This document shows, piece by piece, positions 15,656 to 29,400 of a stretch of DNA of 64,000 nt. The notes below the pieces were generated by a model, which was given only the letters and a program-made list of their open reading frames with translations, was not told where the DNA came from and made no database searches. The DNA comes from Pyrocephalus nanus (lineage: Eukaryota > Chordata > Aves > Passeriformes > Tyrannidae): contig CM076266.1 in the NCBI GenBank assembly GCA_038380795.1, forward strand, positions 33,740,145 to 33,804,144, in the 5' to 3' direction. Positions within the stretch are counted from its first letter, which is position 1, and every line of letters starts with the position of its first letter. Both the position numbers and the translations under genes were made by a program.

Positions 15656-18600
15656 AAGTGGACTAAGTTAATAGCCATTAAAAAGCTGTACAGTTGTGGT
15701 ATTGAAACTGAGAAAGATTGATTTTTTTTTTTTTAAATAGATTTCCAAGGAGATAGAAAACCACTACTTTTTCTTTGCAAGGAATAAGAGGCACAGAATA
15801 GCATTTAGGAAATAACATGAATTTGTCATATGCTTTTTTCAAGTTTTCCTAAAAAGGAAATAATTTTTAAATATTACAGAAAAGAGCAGAGTTCAAATTC
15901 TGCTCAAATGTGAGTGTACTGAAGACTACAGTGTTAGGTACTTCTGAGATTGTGCCATTTATTTAAGGAAACAAATACTTCATTATCAGTAATGCTGTCA
16001 GTTCCAACCAACAGAAAAATATCTTCCATTTTCTTCCATTTCCCCTATTTATTCAATAATGAATAAATTACTAAAGGGTAATGAGTTGCTAATAAAAGCA
16101 TGTTTTCTACATGATTATCATGAAATGGCAGTGACTGCTTGCTCAGTGCAATAGTCCCTACCACAGTTACACTTTCAAATAATTCTACTCTTTCAAATTT
16201 TTGTAAAGAAATTGATCCTTACATAGTTTTCATACAAGACATTAGTCTATATTTGGGGAAAAAACAGGGGAAAAACCCCACAGAAATAGCTAACTACATT
16301 TAAAAGCCACATGTTCAGATATTTCTCTGCAAAGTCTCCGAACAATGGTTTCAAGTCTCAGTCAAGGTGGTTTTGTTTCCCTTGCAGGCAAGCAATGATT
16401 GTTTTACACACTTATTTTAGGTTTTCGTGGGGGGAAAGGTCTTTTTGTGTGTTTTATGAGGGCTGCACTGAGGAGATTAGAAAAACATGCATATAAATAT
16501 CAGTTTTATATTATAAACCAAATTCTGGCTCAAAGAGGGGAAAAAACCCACCCAAAAAAACCTGCAAACAAACAAACCAAAAACCCACCTTTGTTTAGCT
16601 ACTTAGGAGAAGGCAAAAGAAACGTCTATGAAAGGTGGTCTGAAAAATTCTGGAGCTGAAAGCATTGGGGATTGCTCTTGTACTTCCTAGGAGACTGACA
16701 CAAAGACCAGCTGTAACTCAATATGAAACTGCTGGAAGAGAATTTCTCTGTTCAGAATTCCCCACACTAAAAGCATCAGAGTGTTTCATTTTACCCTTGT
16801 TACAGTTCTTCACACTACCTCCCCCAACTTACAATTTAAACTAGAGCTTTAATTATCTTCCACACTAAGCACATTGCAAATATCAAGGAACCCTTCCATG
16901 TCCATCACAGGCTGCTTTTTGAGCACTTTTCTGCCCTTTCCTGCTTCAAGGAATGTGTGATCATCATGACCCCTCCTTATGCTCCAATCTCATTTCCCTG
17001 CTTCAACTGTGCCATGGGATGTGCTCTGGCATCTCCCTGACCTTCCAAATCTGCGCTCACACAGTGCTTGCTGAAGTATTCTTACTCTTCTGTAATACTA
17101 GTTTCTCTTTTCTTCTCCTCCTGAGAGAGAAGTTGTCATCGTTCAAAAACTGGGAGAACTGGCAGAAATCACATGGAGGTATTGTTATGCTGGGAGGTAT
17201 TAATGGATGTTGTCAGACAGTTCTTTACTTCCTCATCACTGAGTAAAGCTGCCAGACCTGGCAAGCAGCCAATGGCAGGTTCCCTTTACTGCCTTTTTTC
17301 TATTTCCCCTCTCGTCTTCATGAAAGTTGCTAACGTTTCAAGCCACCAATAGCCACAATACATCCTGAAGCTTTTGAGTGTTGCATCTAATCATCCTAAA
17401 ACCATCCCATGACTGCAAGCAGAAATGCAATCAAGCAGATATTCAGAACTCAGTTTATTCAATGAAAACAAACAAACAAATAAAAAGCTCATTGCTCTCT
17501 AATTTAATTTTTTCATATCAAACATATATTTTCAAAGATATCAAATCACTGAAGAAACATCAGCTATACTTTAGATGGCCTTCCAAGTACACTGCATCTT
17601 GACACATGGAAGACCCATGAAAAGAAACATCTGTGCACTATTTTTTAAAAAAAGATTCTCTGTGAACATTGAAAGGTCACTTTTACAGTGAAAATAAACA
17701 GATATTTTAAATAGATGTTTTAATACAGTTACATGCTTCAGACCTGAAAGCACAAATGATAGTCCTGCACTGCCTTATAGGAAAATTACTAAAGGAATGA
17801 AATGATTACACATTAAAAAGTAACTTGACATTTTTCATCTGAGGTACTTCAAGGTACCCAGGTAATAAATCGAAAACCCCCACTAGTTATAAAAAACAGG
17901 CAAGCTAACTCAAGTGATAAAATACAGTATGGTTGCTATTGTAAAATATAATCCCAGTGCGATCGCTAACTTGCATGTTTTTGGGACATTTCTTGATTCT
18001 TTTGAAGCAAAAAGGGACTCAAAATTTAAAAACAAAGCAGTTACAGTAAGCACTCAAACAGATTTTTCATTCATCCCTATCCTCGACTGTTAATACCTCA
18101 TGGATTTAAAACCAACATCATCCTGCACATTAATATCAACTCCTTGTATGCTTATCTTTTTGATTACATTTTGTTATTTCCTGTAAATTCTAAAGAGGGC
18201 GGGCAAAATTACATACAATGTTCTGTGTTACATATTCTCTAGAAGGTTATAGAGAACTAGCAGCACATCAAAGGAAGCCTATACAGGCAGAAGGTAAACT
18301 CCATGGGTAACATAATGGAAAGGCAGCCTGGATTCAGGCTGGAAATGTTTGTAAGGGAAAACATTCAAAGAAAGCATTTGTTACTCCAGTTTTCATCCTG
18401 CTCACACATTAGCGTCACATGCATCGCAGTCACGTGTCTGTGGCAACAGACTGATGCATCCCTAACTCAAGCAATCAAAACCACTGAGCACAATTGCACA
18501 GCAGATACTTGCTGTACCTGCTTCTCTAGGTCCCTACACTTCTCTCTCCCTGCATTGTAGAGCAAGGCTCACTACCTTCTGCCTTCCAGTCTTCCCAGGG

Positions 18601-21600
18601 TATTATGCTAACATTCGTTTTCTGCTCCTGATACTCGTGACATCTCTTTATCTTTTAAGCAGCACTAGGTAGGAGTTTAAACAGGTGGCCCTGAGAACAA
18701 TAACTGAAGTTGATGGAATTCACATAGTCTCTGAGTTGTGAAGATCCCAGCCTCAGCATTTCAGCAACAACAGAGTCAGAGCAATATTAAACAGGAATGT
18801 TGGGCTCCATACAGTCATTAATAGCAAGAGACATCCATGAGGCACACTGAACTCCTCCCTAAGCCAAATAGAATATTTTGCCATTCCACTTCACTACATC
18901 ACCCCAAAAAGAACTGCCTTTTAAGTATTTTCAGTGTGATTAGTTTTCACAAGCAAAATACTAGGATCAAGTTTGGGTTCTTATCAATTTTGCAAATAGT
19001 AAAAAAGCGAGGAATTAATGTAATGATTCCAAACTAATACAAGAGATAAGACTACATGCAGGGTTTTAAACTGATAGTTTTGGAATGAGAACCAGTCAAT
19101 TTTACCACTAAGTGGCACAGTCCTTTACAGTATACTTCTGAGCCTCAAGCACTATATTGCTAGAGGGAAAAAGAAATAAAATGTATAAAACATAATAGAA
19201 ATTGCAATAAATACACAGAAAATAGAAGAATGGTGAAAAATACACTAAAGAACATCAAAAGAAAATATGAAGGGGAAGATAGGTAATATCAGTGACTTAA
19301 TAGGAAAATTTTGAGCAGTTGCTCCAAGTGGTGTCCACAGAGAGCTGCTATTCACTTTGTGCTGGCTCTCCTTATTTCCAGCTGTTAAGATTGCATTGAA
19401 AGAAGCTAAAAATACATTAAATACTTTCCAAATATTATTTTCCCATGTAAGCAACTGGGATAAGTTGCCACAGAGATGTTGTTCTCTTGCCAGTGAGAAG
19501 GGAAATAGTATACAATGCTGACAATAGTAGTTGTATTCTATGACATCTATTGTCTTGGACAAGAGGCAGTCCAAAATATGGGGAAGTTTGAAAAGGCATT
19601 ATTCTAGCTACAAGATTTCCCAACTATTCCCTGCTTTTAGCAAGGCAATATATGAAAATGATACTTAAATATGAAGGTTTTATCGCCTGAGAGAAAAGGT
19701 ATACTCTGCACTACTCTGAGGTATAATACGTGCAACATTTCTAGTAATAAAGCTTTGGCATTTCAATGAGGTGGAAAAAAGAGTGGTCAATGTCTACAAT
19801 TTAGGCATATTATCTCCTGACAAAGTGAAATTTCACAATGCTGCAAATTTGAAACACAAATGTACCTCCTTCACATCCATGACTCTCCTTGACAGTAAAT
19901 TCAGCTCAACAAAAAAGTAAAATGGGGGGAGGGATGGGAAAACATATACTGAAAACCATCCAGTTCTTTCTGTTCAATGTGAAGTATAACAGGCTTTTTT
20001 ATTACATGCCTTCCTCCAAAAATAGCAATGATTACACTGCTCAACTCCCACAACCCCCTCCTCAGCTTGGCTTTTTTATGTTTAGAACATTATACATTCT
20101 TAGTCCTGAGGAAGGAGCCAAACTTTGTGGAGTGTAGAGGACTCTTTCCATCGCCCAGTACCCAAACTACAGAAAATGAATACCTAGGGAGGCAGGCAAC
20201 TCTTAGTTTCTTATAACATTAAATCTTCTTTTAAAGCCAAAAGTGACAGATTTTTTTTTACAAACTCTAAAACCCACAGCTTTCCACGTTTTTGGAAAGA
20301 TGCTGCAAGTCGCAGCAGTGATAATCTGCCAATTACAAGGCACATTTGTGAGCAAGACTTTTTTGTCTTCCAGACAAACACAAAGATTATACAGCCTATC
20401 CTCTTCATGAGGATGAGGCAGGGGAAATGTTAAGATTGCAGCTGCTGCAGCACTGGAAGCTGCAACTGCTTTGGAGCTTGTACGGACTATGTAGCCAACA
20501 TGCCATCAAGGGATGCTACTGTACTACAGATACTGTTCCATTTTGTGTTTTTTTTTCCTGAAAGGGAAAACCCTGAAGCTTTGGCCTGGTGTAGTTAATG
20601 GAAAGTCTTGCAAACCTACTTGCAGTATTCCACCCAAGTTCCAATTCAGCTCCATATCCTGCCTATCAGAACTTCCTAAGTAACTACTTAAGACAGCATT
20701 TTTGAATAATAAAGCCCTCTTCGTGCCTTCTATGACATTTAGTTTTGGGATTTATCACATTCCTATTGCCCAATCGTAATTTATTTTATATATAAAACAG
20801 TACACATAGTGAAGGCAAGCTGGAATCACAGCCATTTCAAGTAGCATTAAATTCCTACATCTGTAAGGAATTTATCTTTATAAAATATGGCTGGGATTTT
20901 TTAAGAGAAAATATAATGTCTTATAACAATGATCTAAATTTCACTAAACCCAAGAAAGAATGCATCAATACTTTAGGGTAAGATATACTGCACAATAGCT
21001 CAGCTTTCTTCATTATTCTCTGAAGAATCATGTGTGGCTGATGTATTTATTTTGTAATGTTTAACTATAATAGAAAATAGATGAAGTTCAAATGAAAACA
21101 CTGTTTAGACTATGTCAACAGAGCATAAAACTAAATGAAGTGATTCTGTATTGACTATAAAAACATATTTGCTAATAGTAAAGTTTCTAATGGTTATCTA
21201 TCAAGATCACAACATGAAGTAATTCTGTATCTTAAAAACTGTGTTAAAGCAGCAGACACGTGAAGTTAGATGTAATTTTGTGATTTTGCAAAACAGCATC
21301 ATGCAGTGCACTTTATTGCTATTTTATCATTAGTGTAAATAATTCAACAAACCCAGGAAATCTCCAGCTCACTTGTGTTTTTTTTTTAAATTGCAAGTCA
21401 CTTAAGGGCTTTTCACTAAGACAGCCAATGCTCACTTTACACTTGCTAGCAAAAGAAAATCAAATATAACAGTATCTTGTATACTGAAACAACTGCTTTG
21501 TTATAAAGGGAAGGCTTCAGAAAACTAGAAAAAAAATGACACTGCTGTAAAAACTGCAAGCCTTTTACACTCAGTTCAAAGACATGCATTCTTATACAAC

Positions 21601-22892
21601 AGACTGAAGTTTTATATTCATCTCAGCAAATCAGTCCACTAATAGGCATCAGTCATCAACACCGAAGTAAAATCTGCCATATGAAACTGCTTTGATGTGA
21701 TTGAAGACTCACACACAGTCGTAAGTATGACAGAACAGCTTAGCTATTAAAATGTTTTATCTAGCAAAAAACTGTTGATCCTAATTGACTGAAATACTCT
21801 TTGAACGCTGTTACTGCAAGGCCACTTCACTATGCAGAGCTTTAGTACGTAGCCACTTGACTTATATATATCCTGAGATTCAGCACAACCACATCAAATC
21901 TTGTTAGAATATTTTCTCACACATACTTTTGTCACGAGACCAAAACAATAAAGCTGACTGTCATTTTTACTACCAGTTGCATAGTTAATTCGATACTGAA
22001 ACTGGGATTCATTACAAAAGCTGCATGCAGTCAGCCATTTCTTTTTCCTGCACTAATAGAATGAAACCTACTAACCACATCAGTTGAAATGGGTTGGCAG
22101 GACTGGGTGGAAGCTATTTTTCTGCACCAAACCTAACCTCCCACCACAAGAGGTGCAGGGGCTCCTTTAAGCAGCGCTGTACATGCAGCCCTGGCCCAGC
22201 TCCAACACTGACCGTATGTCAAGCTGACAGATAAGAAGCCCGAGACAGCCATCTGAAAACAACTGCATCCAGCCCCAGCCACCAGACAGCGAGGGTTTCT
22301 AGGTCTACCTCATCATTCACTGCAAAGCCAATTTTAAACACACCACAAGTAAATGTACCTGACCAAAAAAAAAAACCAACAAAACCAAGCCAAACAAACA
22401 CATAGACATTATTAGAAAGTCTGTATGGTTAGATACTCTATTTCAGGAAGTTTCCACCCAACACCATAACTGATCATCACAAACACAGTCAAAAAATTAG
22501 TAATAATTTGTTAAGTACTAAAAATGTGTTAACAAATTGCAAGGAAAAGGACTCAAACATACCAGGCAACCGCCACCAAGATCACATTTAATAGAATCAA
22601 ACAAAATGCTATCAATTTAATGCCTCAAATGAAGGGTGATTTGATTTTTGCCCTCTATCTATCAATGCATCACAGAGTTCATCCATTTTTAACATTACTT
22701 TGGTTACTGGGAAGTATGTCATATCAACTCCTTATATTTAGGCAACATATTATCTATCAGCTTTTATTTCAAAATTACTACGTAATCAGCACAAATTATT
22801 AGCTAAAATTTACTCCATTCCCCTATGCAGTTTCCATAATTCCACGTATTTCATTTCCATATTCCAAATTAATAAAATCCAGGTGAACTTAC

Positions 22893-22943
22893 CTACAGTT
22901 TGGAGGAGGGTCTAATGTAATTTCTGCAAGTTCTTTCTGAATT
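22893..22943 (-). CDS. UBE2E2: UBE2E2 coding exon 3 (51 bases, start of the UBC domain)
   Basis: On the minus strand this exon reads A + 16 codons + AG. With the last two bases of the upstream exon it gives R-IQKELAEITLDPPPNC and the first two bases of a Ser codon. This is the N-terminal alpha-1 helix and following loop of the UBC fold in the UBE2E family; alpha-1 is part of the surface that E1 and E3 enzymes contact. The ends are set by good splice signals: a donor TAG|GTAAGT (GT at 22,892-22,891) and an acceptor TCTCTTAAG (AG at 22,945-22,944). A long T-tract precedes the acceptor, with a CTGAT branch-point candidate (A at 22,967). The exon alone does not separate UBE2E2 from UBE2E3, because the peptide is the same in both; exon 2 does. 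Its length is a multiple of three and it is phase 2 at both ends, so skipping keeps the frame. The catalytic Cys and the rest of the UBC fold are in exons beyond the left edge. Confidence 0.95.
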   Translation of the reverse strand, partial: NSERTCRNYIRPSSKL

Positions 22944-23339
22944 CTTAAGAGAAAAAAAAAATATTATCAGGACTTTTTTTGCAATCTGTTTCTTTCAATC
23001 TTATGAACATTTCTACAGCAATCAATAGGAACAAAATATAATTCTTGAAGTTTCTGATGGAAAGCTGATGCTATAAGGCTTCATGAACTTTCACCTAGAA
23101 AATCACACTTTTTCTACAGGTCAGGGTTCTCAGGTCCTTTGCTCACTTACACAATTACTGAATGTCTCATGTATCCTCTTCCTCTATTTCTCCTCTGCCT
23201 ATATGTCTTATAAGCTCTTGCACTCCAGAATATTTAGCTTCTTAATGTATATTGTACTAGCAGGGCAAAACCCCCCCAACTTCCAAGGATAATTGTCTCT
23301 TACCCACCCAGAATAAGCCCATGCTGGTCTTCTCTATAT

Positions 23340-23855
23340 AACCTCCTCCTAGGTATTGCGGGTCTGCCATCAGGCTCCCCCAAAGCAAAGTGCTCCAGCT
23401 CCCTGGCTAGCCTGGGGTCATATTGCTGGACTTGTTTTGATATGTGCCTTCTTTTTACTGAGGGATCAAAACCAGGTAAATATTATCCCAGGTACGGTCT
23501 AACGAGAGCTGAGTATCGGGAGATAAATGTCTTCCATCTGCCTATGGACTATGCCCCTGTTAAAACATCCCAGGACGCAGTCAGCCTTTGTTGCTGCCTC
23601 ACATGGAGCTTGTTGTCTGCCAGGGTCCCCATGCCCTTCTCAGCAGAGATGGTCCCCAGTATGTATCATTACAAGGCGTTTAAGTCCTCATTTCATGAGT
23701 TCTCTGTCAACCTCCTCCTGCAGTCTGGCCAGATCCCTCTGAGCCATATCCATTGCTCCTGCATGTACCAAGTGCTCCCCCCAAACCTGCTGTAGGCTGA
23801 AAACTTTAGAGTGCACTCTGCCATATCCTCCAGGTCACCCGCAAAGACACTGCAG
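23340..23855 (-). mobile_element. Diverged CR1 LINE fragment (ORF2 region)
   Basis: The plus strand matches the reverse complement of the 3' half of CR1 ORF2. Blocks I recognise include CCAGGTACGGTCTAACGAGAGC, the cluster around CCCAGGACGCAGTCAGCCTT, GCTTGTTGTCTGCCAGGGTCCCC, and AGTGCACTCTGCC near the end. It has many substitutions and small gaps, with no intact frame. The limits are approximate: some flanking sequence (23,300-23,340 and 23,855-23,960) may also belong to it. Confidence 0.85.
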
Positions 23856-24053
23856 GCATCCTGCCAGAGTTCTTCCTGCAGGGAGAGCAACTTCGTTGTT
23901 AAGGATTTCTGGATATTCCCAGATTGACGCTTCCAAGCCAAGTCCATGAATGCCTGATCTCTGCCACAGCTGGCAATAAGGGCTCTTTTCCCTTACACCA
24001 GCATTTGCATGAGAGCCACTATCTTGACCTCTGAAGAAATTTAATTATACAGA

Positions 24054-24098
24054 GTAGGAGTTTACAGAGTTCCCAAAGGAACTTGTAGGAGTTTACAG
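24054..24098 (+). repeat. Short direct duplication
   Basis: The 14-mer GTAGGAGTTTACAG occurs at 24,054-24,067 and again at 24,085-24,098, a 31-base period. The sequences between the copies are only partly similar. Confidence 0.75.
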
Positions 24099-26466
24099 TT
24101 CACAAAGTATGATGCCATAAGCAAGACTGTAATGGCCACCTTCCCTATAAACTGTGCCCAAGCCTTTTTTTATAGGCTACTTCAATGTGAAAACATGAAC
24201 ATTCAGAAGGAGGAAGAAAAAGTAAACCAATTCAAGATACCCTGAGTATTTTCTTCTTGCCTTCTCCTTCACAGGATTTCACGTACAGCAGCAAATTGTT
24301 ATTCCTGTTATTCCCTACGCTAAGAAAGAAAACCTGCATAGTAACACCACACAAATTCCTGAAATACATGCCAAAGCCACAAGCCAAAAGTTCAGGCCTG
24401 CCTTACACATATCTTGTTAAAAATGATTGCTACCCATTTTGCATATAAATACAGGCAAAGAAAACAGCTTATCAAAATAAGCATTCAGGTATATTGGCAT
24501 ATATAACATAAAAATGAGCAGTTTAATTCTCTATATAATGTTAAGATCCAAACACAATCTTACATGTTAAGGAGTCTCACAGCCACTATCAAAATTCCCC
24601 TTATGCCACTATAAGTTGATTTTACAGCTATAGTGAATAAATGAACCAATGGCAATAGAAGAATTGGCCTGAACCAGAAACTGCAGCCTTTATCATTCGT
24701 ATTCTAAAATAATTAGGACATACGTGGGCAAGATTTGTAGGCAGAGGTAATAACCATTTATTAGATCAGATGATATAATTGCAAAGATAAAAACACTCTT
24801 CCAGATGCTTAGATTTTCTTCTAACTTCCACGCACCCCAACCCTACACAGTTACTTCAGTTGAGGGGGAGCAAACTTGCTTCCTCTACTCATTGAAATAT
24901 TTATATATCCAGTACATAGAATTTCCCCAATAAATATCATACCTTTCTTATAAAAATACAAGCACACATTGCTTAATCAAGCACCAAATCATTGTAGTAA
25001 CACTGAAAATATACATTTTTAATTAGTGAGGTTTAGGCACAATAAACATGTTGTTTTTAAAAAGTTATTCCATTTAAACAATCCTAACAATTCACACCTT
25101 TTATAAGGGAAATCTTATAAGTGTGGGAGAGGCTTAAAATATTTCTTCTGTATATGACAAATTTCTGCCATGATTTTGAAATTATACTACTGCAAATTCA
25201 AACCACAGAAAACCTAGGTAGCATAGATTCTTCAGTTTCATGTTTTATGGGTTGCTCTGCTTTTTCAACGTTTTGTGAAGTTACAGAATGGTAGCACTGA
25301 ACTTTTATAGAGTCACGGATCATTCCTTTACTTTACATATAGAAGCAAGAGCAATTAATATTTCATTGCATTACAATGAGTCTGAGACACGTCAAGAATG
25401 GATTGACAACTGCAACAACTTGAGCCCTAGATCAAAAACTTTACATTCTTCTTCCTAAATCCTAACCCATGTTCCTTAAATTCTGAAAACAAGAGTCTCT
25501 TATTTTTTCCATCTGTTGTAGTTCAACCGAAAATTTCTGACTTCTAATTCCAAAAGCACTAAAATGGCCCTTTATCAAGCTCCTCTGTGACTGAGCAAAC
25601 AAGGACAAAACACCTTTCTGCTTCAAGCCATAAAAATTGATCAGACGGCACTGCCTATTAATGTTCAAAAGTCCTAACTGCTCTTGCAAGCATCTAAGAT
25701 AAAGAGATGTTTCATTCATGATTATTTTTATACAAACAAGATACAACACATTAATACAATACTGTCCATTGATTGCTCCTCAGCAAGTTGTCCATGTTTA
25801 CTCTCCTACTCTGTGGTTTCCCAAACTAATTTATACACCTTACAACTCTTTGTTGCAACCTTAATTTACCTTGCATTCATGCTGAGAGCTTATTCATAAA
25901 CAGTTTCTGTAGAGCAGCTGACATGCAATGTCTTGTTCACATGTCACAGCATTCAAAGTTACAATTAAATTGTCGGACAGCATCCCAGAGAGCCTTGCAC
26001 TAATAGAGATCTCCAGTGTGCAAGCTGGCCTTTGTCTGCATGTGCTCTGGCACTTTCTTCATATCTCCATTGAGTTGCCCTCAGAATCTGCCATAGGAGA
26101 GGATGTATCTCATTTCCTTCAGTGATCACAGAGAATTAGCCGTCAGGATATGTGGCCTCCAGCAACAAAAAATTTTTTTCAGGGTGCTTTCTGACATCTC
26201 CTTCTTTGGATTTTTTGCCTCAATAACAGTTATGTTTAGCCATGTCAGAGTGAAAAAGAAGTCTAAATTAAAATAATTATATCTATCCAGTTTATATTTA
26301 AACTAATGACATAATGGTTTACTACATATTGGGAAGTAGGGTGATGGCAGGGGGTGAAGCCCTTGCTAGTAATCAATGCCCTGGGCTGCACACAGGACAT
26401 TTAATTTGCAGTGTCAGATCTGATACTCTGTTTGGTCTTAGAGAAGTCATTTGACTTCTTCCTCTC

Positions 26467-26497
26467 TATATATATATATACACACACACACACATAT
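26467..26497 (+). repeat. (TA)n(CA)n microsatellite
   Basis: Alternating TA (26,467-26,480) runs directly into CA (26,481-26,494) and back to TATA. It is a purine-pyrimidine alternating tract and likely to vary in length. Confidence 0.92.
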
Positions 26498-29400
26498 AAA
26501 AACAATATTTTTCTCCTCCGTTTTACTATCAGAAAAGAACAAACACAGTTGCCTTCCAATACAAGTGCAACAGTTAATTTACCCCTAAATTCAGAAGCAT
26601 GAAAGTACTTTTTGGATTTCAAATATTATTAATTCTCACAGACATATATTTACTACTGTTCCAAGCCTAAGGGGACAGCGTGTTGTGTCCTTCTTGAAGC
26701 AGGTAAAGTTCTCTAAAGCTAAGAGAGAACTGATCATCAGAGGGTTTCCCAATGTGATTAACTGGAAAGAAATATAAAATAAAAGACTATATGACAATAA
26801 CCTATTTTTACCACATCTACTTTTCTAAAATATATGTCTCTTTACCCATAAAAGCCAGGTTAATCAATACCCTATACCAAAGAATATGCTACTTAGAAAA
26901 TACTTGGAAGTGCAGTCACTGGTACGTATTTCACTACTAAACAAACTGTGACTGAGTAGAAAATTGATCTAAGGATGGTTAGCTTCATATTGCAGGAAAA
27001 GAAATATTCTCACTCACATACTAAAAGATGGATAAATGACAAGGATATTTCTTGTAAGAAACAGCAGTCTATATTTTGCTGTCATATTCAACATCTAAAT
27101 ACCATTCCTAGATTCCTCAAAAACAGTGCTGTGATAAACCTCTCAGAGAAAAAAAAAAAAAGAGAGGAGGGGAAAAAAGGCTCATTTTTACTTTGTTGAA
27201 TTTCGAACGAATTTAATCTATTACCTATTTGCTACTCCTTAAGATTGAAACTTTTTTCAATAATGAAAAGATTTCAACTAAAGTTTTACAGTTCACAATT
27301 TATTCTAGGCACAGATATTTATTAAAAAATGTCAGGACTGGACACAAAGGTTGACAGATTTTCAACCAGCGACTTCAGGAGCCAAGCAAAACAATACATT
27401 TATTTTTTGAGCTACGTCAGCCAAGAATGGTTACACTTCTCTCAATCCAAAGGTCATGCTAAGATTTGCTACTTAAGAGGTAACAAGATGCCTGCTGTTT
27501 TCAAGGACAGCAATTCAATTCCGTGTCTGAACTGTAATTGTGATATGCAGTGAGTTTCTCAATCTTGACATGTTAGGTAAGAAAGGTTGCTATTTGAGGT
27601 GATGCCCTCTGGGTGAGGAAAATTGAAGGACCGGTACGCTGCATGACATATGCTGTAAGCTATTACACCTGTATATCAGCTACCCCTAAAAGTATTAACA
27701 GAGAAGCACAGCATGTGATGACATTCTGCTTTCTTGATGCCAGCTATAGCAATGCTAACAGAAGAAACTCCGTATCATAAAACCAAAAATCTTACTCAAA
27801 TAGAAATTTGAGTGGTTTCATATAGCCCCTGTAATCAGATCACTTTGGAAAGCACTTAAGCCGCATGAACAGTATATCCATACATAAGACATGGTAGCAG
27901 TTTACTATTACACAAGCAAAAGTCAGCACACTGCTAAATCTTGATTTCTATAAAACCTAATGCTACTGAAAATTCTGTAAATCTGACTACATAAAAATAC
28001 AAATAAAAAGCAGAATGAAAATTTTCCAAATAGAGATGCACAAATTTTCATTCTAAACCAATATTTACAACAGGTATCATAATGCAATCCAAAACCACTG
28101 TGACTTCAATTCTATATGCATGAGAAAGCTTACCAAGTAAGAAAATTTGATTTCCAAACTCAGGTTAGAATCATGTCTGTAGTCTGTGACTTTAGATCCA
28201 GTGCTGCATTAACTCACTGGTGTTCTGTGTTTTAAACAGGAATTAAGGAATCTTCACCAAAGCCTCAACTGTCAGCACTGAGTGTTTTACTGATTTGAGC
28301 AGAGTTGACTCCTTTAACTCTAATGATGGTAACAGAGTATAGCCTTATTAATCCTGCACTACTTTTCACTTCTAATGAACAAAATTAGCAATATTACTAT
28401 GAAGATATTTGATACAGACAATTTATGTAATACTTATATCATATTGAGGACTCTAAGACATTTTTCCTTCCTCTATGATACTCCACTCCTTTTTATCCTC
28501 TGCTTTAAATCCTGATTTACCTTTTTTGAGACACTACTGATTTTAATTAAAAAGCAAAGAAACAAAACCTGTAATACAAAAACCTGGCTGAATGCAGAAG
28601 GTACAATCCCAAATCTAACACAGTGACAAACTACTGAATACTTTAAAACAAAAAAGAAAAAAACATACTGTTAAAAAAACCTGTTACTATAAAAATGATG
28701 TTGTTGTGATCCTTCCAGAAAGTGCTATGACAACCAGCACTCATATTTTTTTCAAAATATTATTTATTGGGTACATACCTAAAGAACTATTGTAGGTCAT
28801 GTCAGCTTTTAAGATGTATACTCAAGTGTATATTTTTTAAATATATTAGTACTAGTATGCACATGAAACTGGCTTTAGAGTCTAACTGGCAAACATACTG
28901 ATGTCAGCAGCTGGCATAATTAGTTTCAGCAGAACCATAAGCAGATGTGATTAAACTTTAAAAGGTTTAAGTAATTTTATCACTGTAAAATGCATGTTGA
29001 TAAAAGCCCTAAGCTTTGAAGATACAAAGCTAAGATTAATAGACCAATTTCTGACATCTCATTATTAATTTTTTAATAGGATAGTGTCCACAAGCTCTTG
29101 TCAGAATTGCGGCATCATTACACCAGACATTGTACAAAGTTCAGAATACACAGAGTGCTTTCTAAAGACACTGAAAACTATTTTTTATGACCTTAAAAGT
29201 CATGACTAATCCAATATTCCTAATATTTAAAAAAATAATAATAGCAGGAAGCAGACAAAAGAGAATAAGGCCAGAAACCATAACAGCTGTGAGGATTAAC
29301 TACATGAGTAACAGCACCACGGTTTGCAGTGAAAGCTGGGTGGGTGTTTTTGTTTGTTGGTTTTTTTTTTCCTTTTAGTCATAAAACGAAACATGGGCAG

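Larger units (their letters stand above)
1..22892 (-). other. UBE2E2: UBE2E2 intron 3 (partial)
   Basis: This is AT-rich intronic DNA with no exon I can support. It contains one CR1 3' fragment (about 8,592-8,942), A/C-rich low-complexity tracts (2,757-2,890; 15,585-15,655; smaller ones near 8,535-8,580, 16,540-16,590 and 22,362-22,400) and a run of eleven G at 3,399-3,409. Slightly more GC-rich patches of unknown nature lie near 16,900-17,290 and 22,090-22,330. All open frames here are under 110 codons, have no recognisable domain and sit in AT-rich sequence, so I regard them as chance. Confidence 0.85.

Noticed and set aside
17959..17966. GCGATCGC palindrome with two CpGs in CpG-poor intron DNA
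   Set aside because: Eight bases long and expected by chance; nothing around it supports a function.
1..22892. Search for the next UBE2E2 exon (GDNIYEWRST block)
   Set aside because: Not seen on the minus strand; most likely it lies beyond the left edge.
27794..27813. Small perfect hairpin (8-base arms, 4-base loop)
   Set aside because: Too short for a microRNA precursor, and such hairpins are common by chance.
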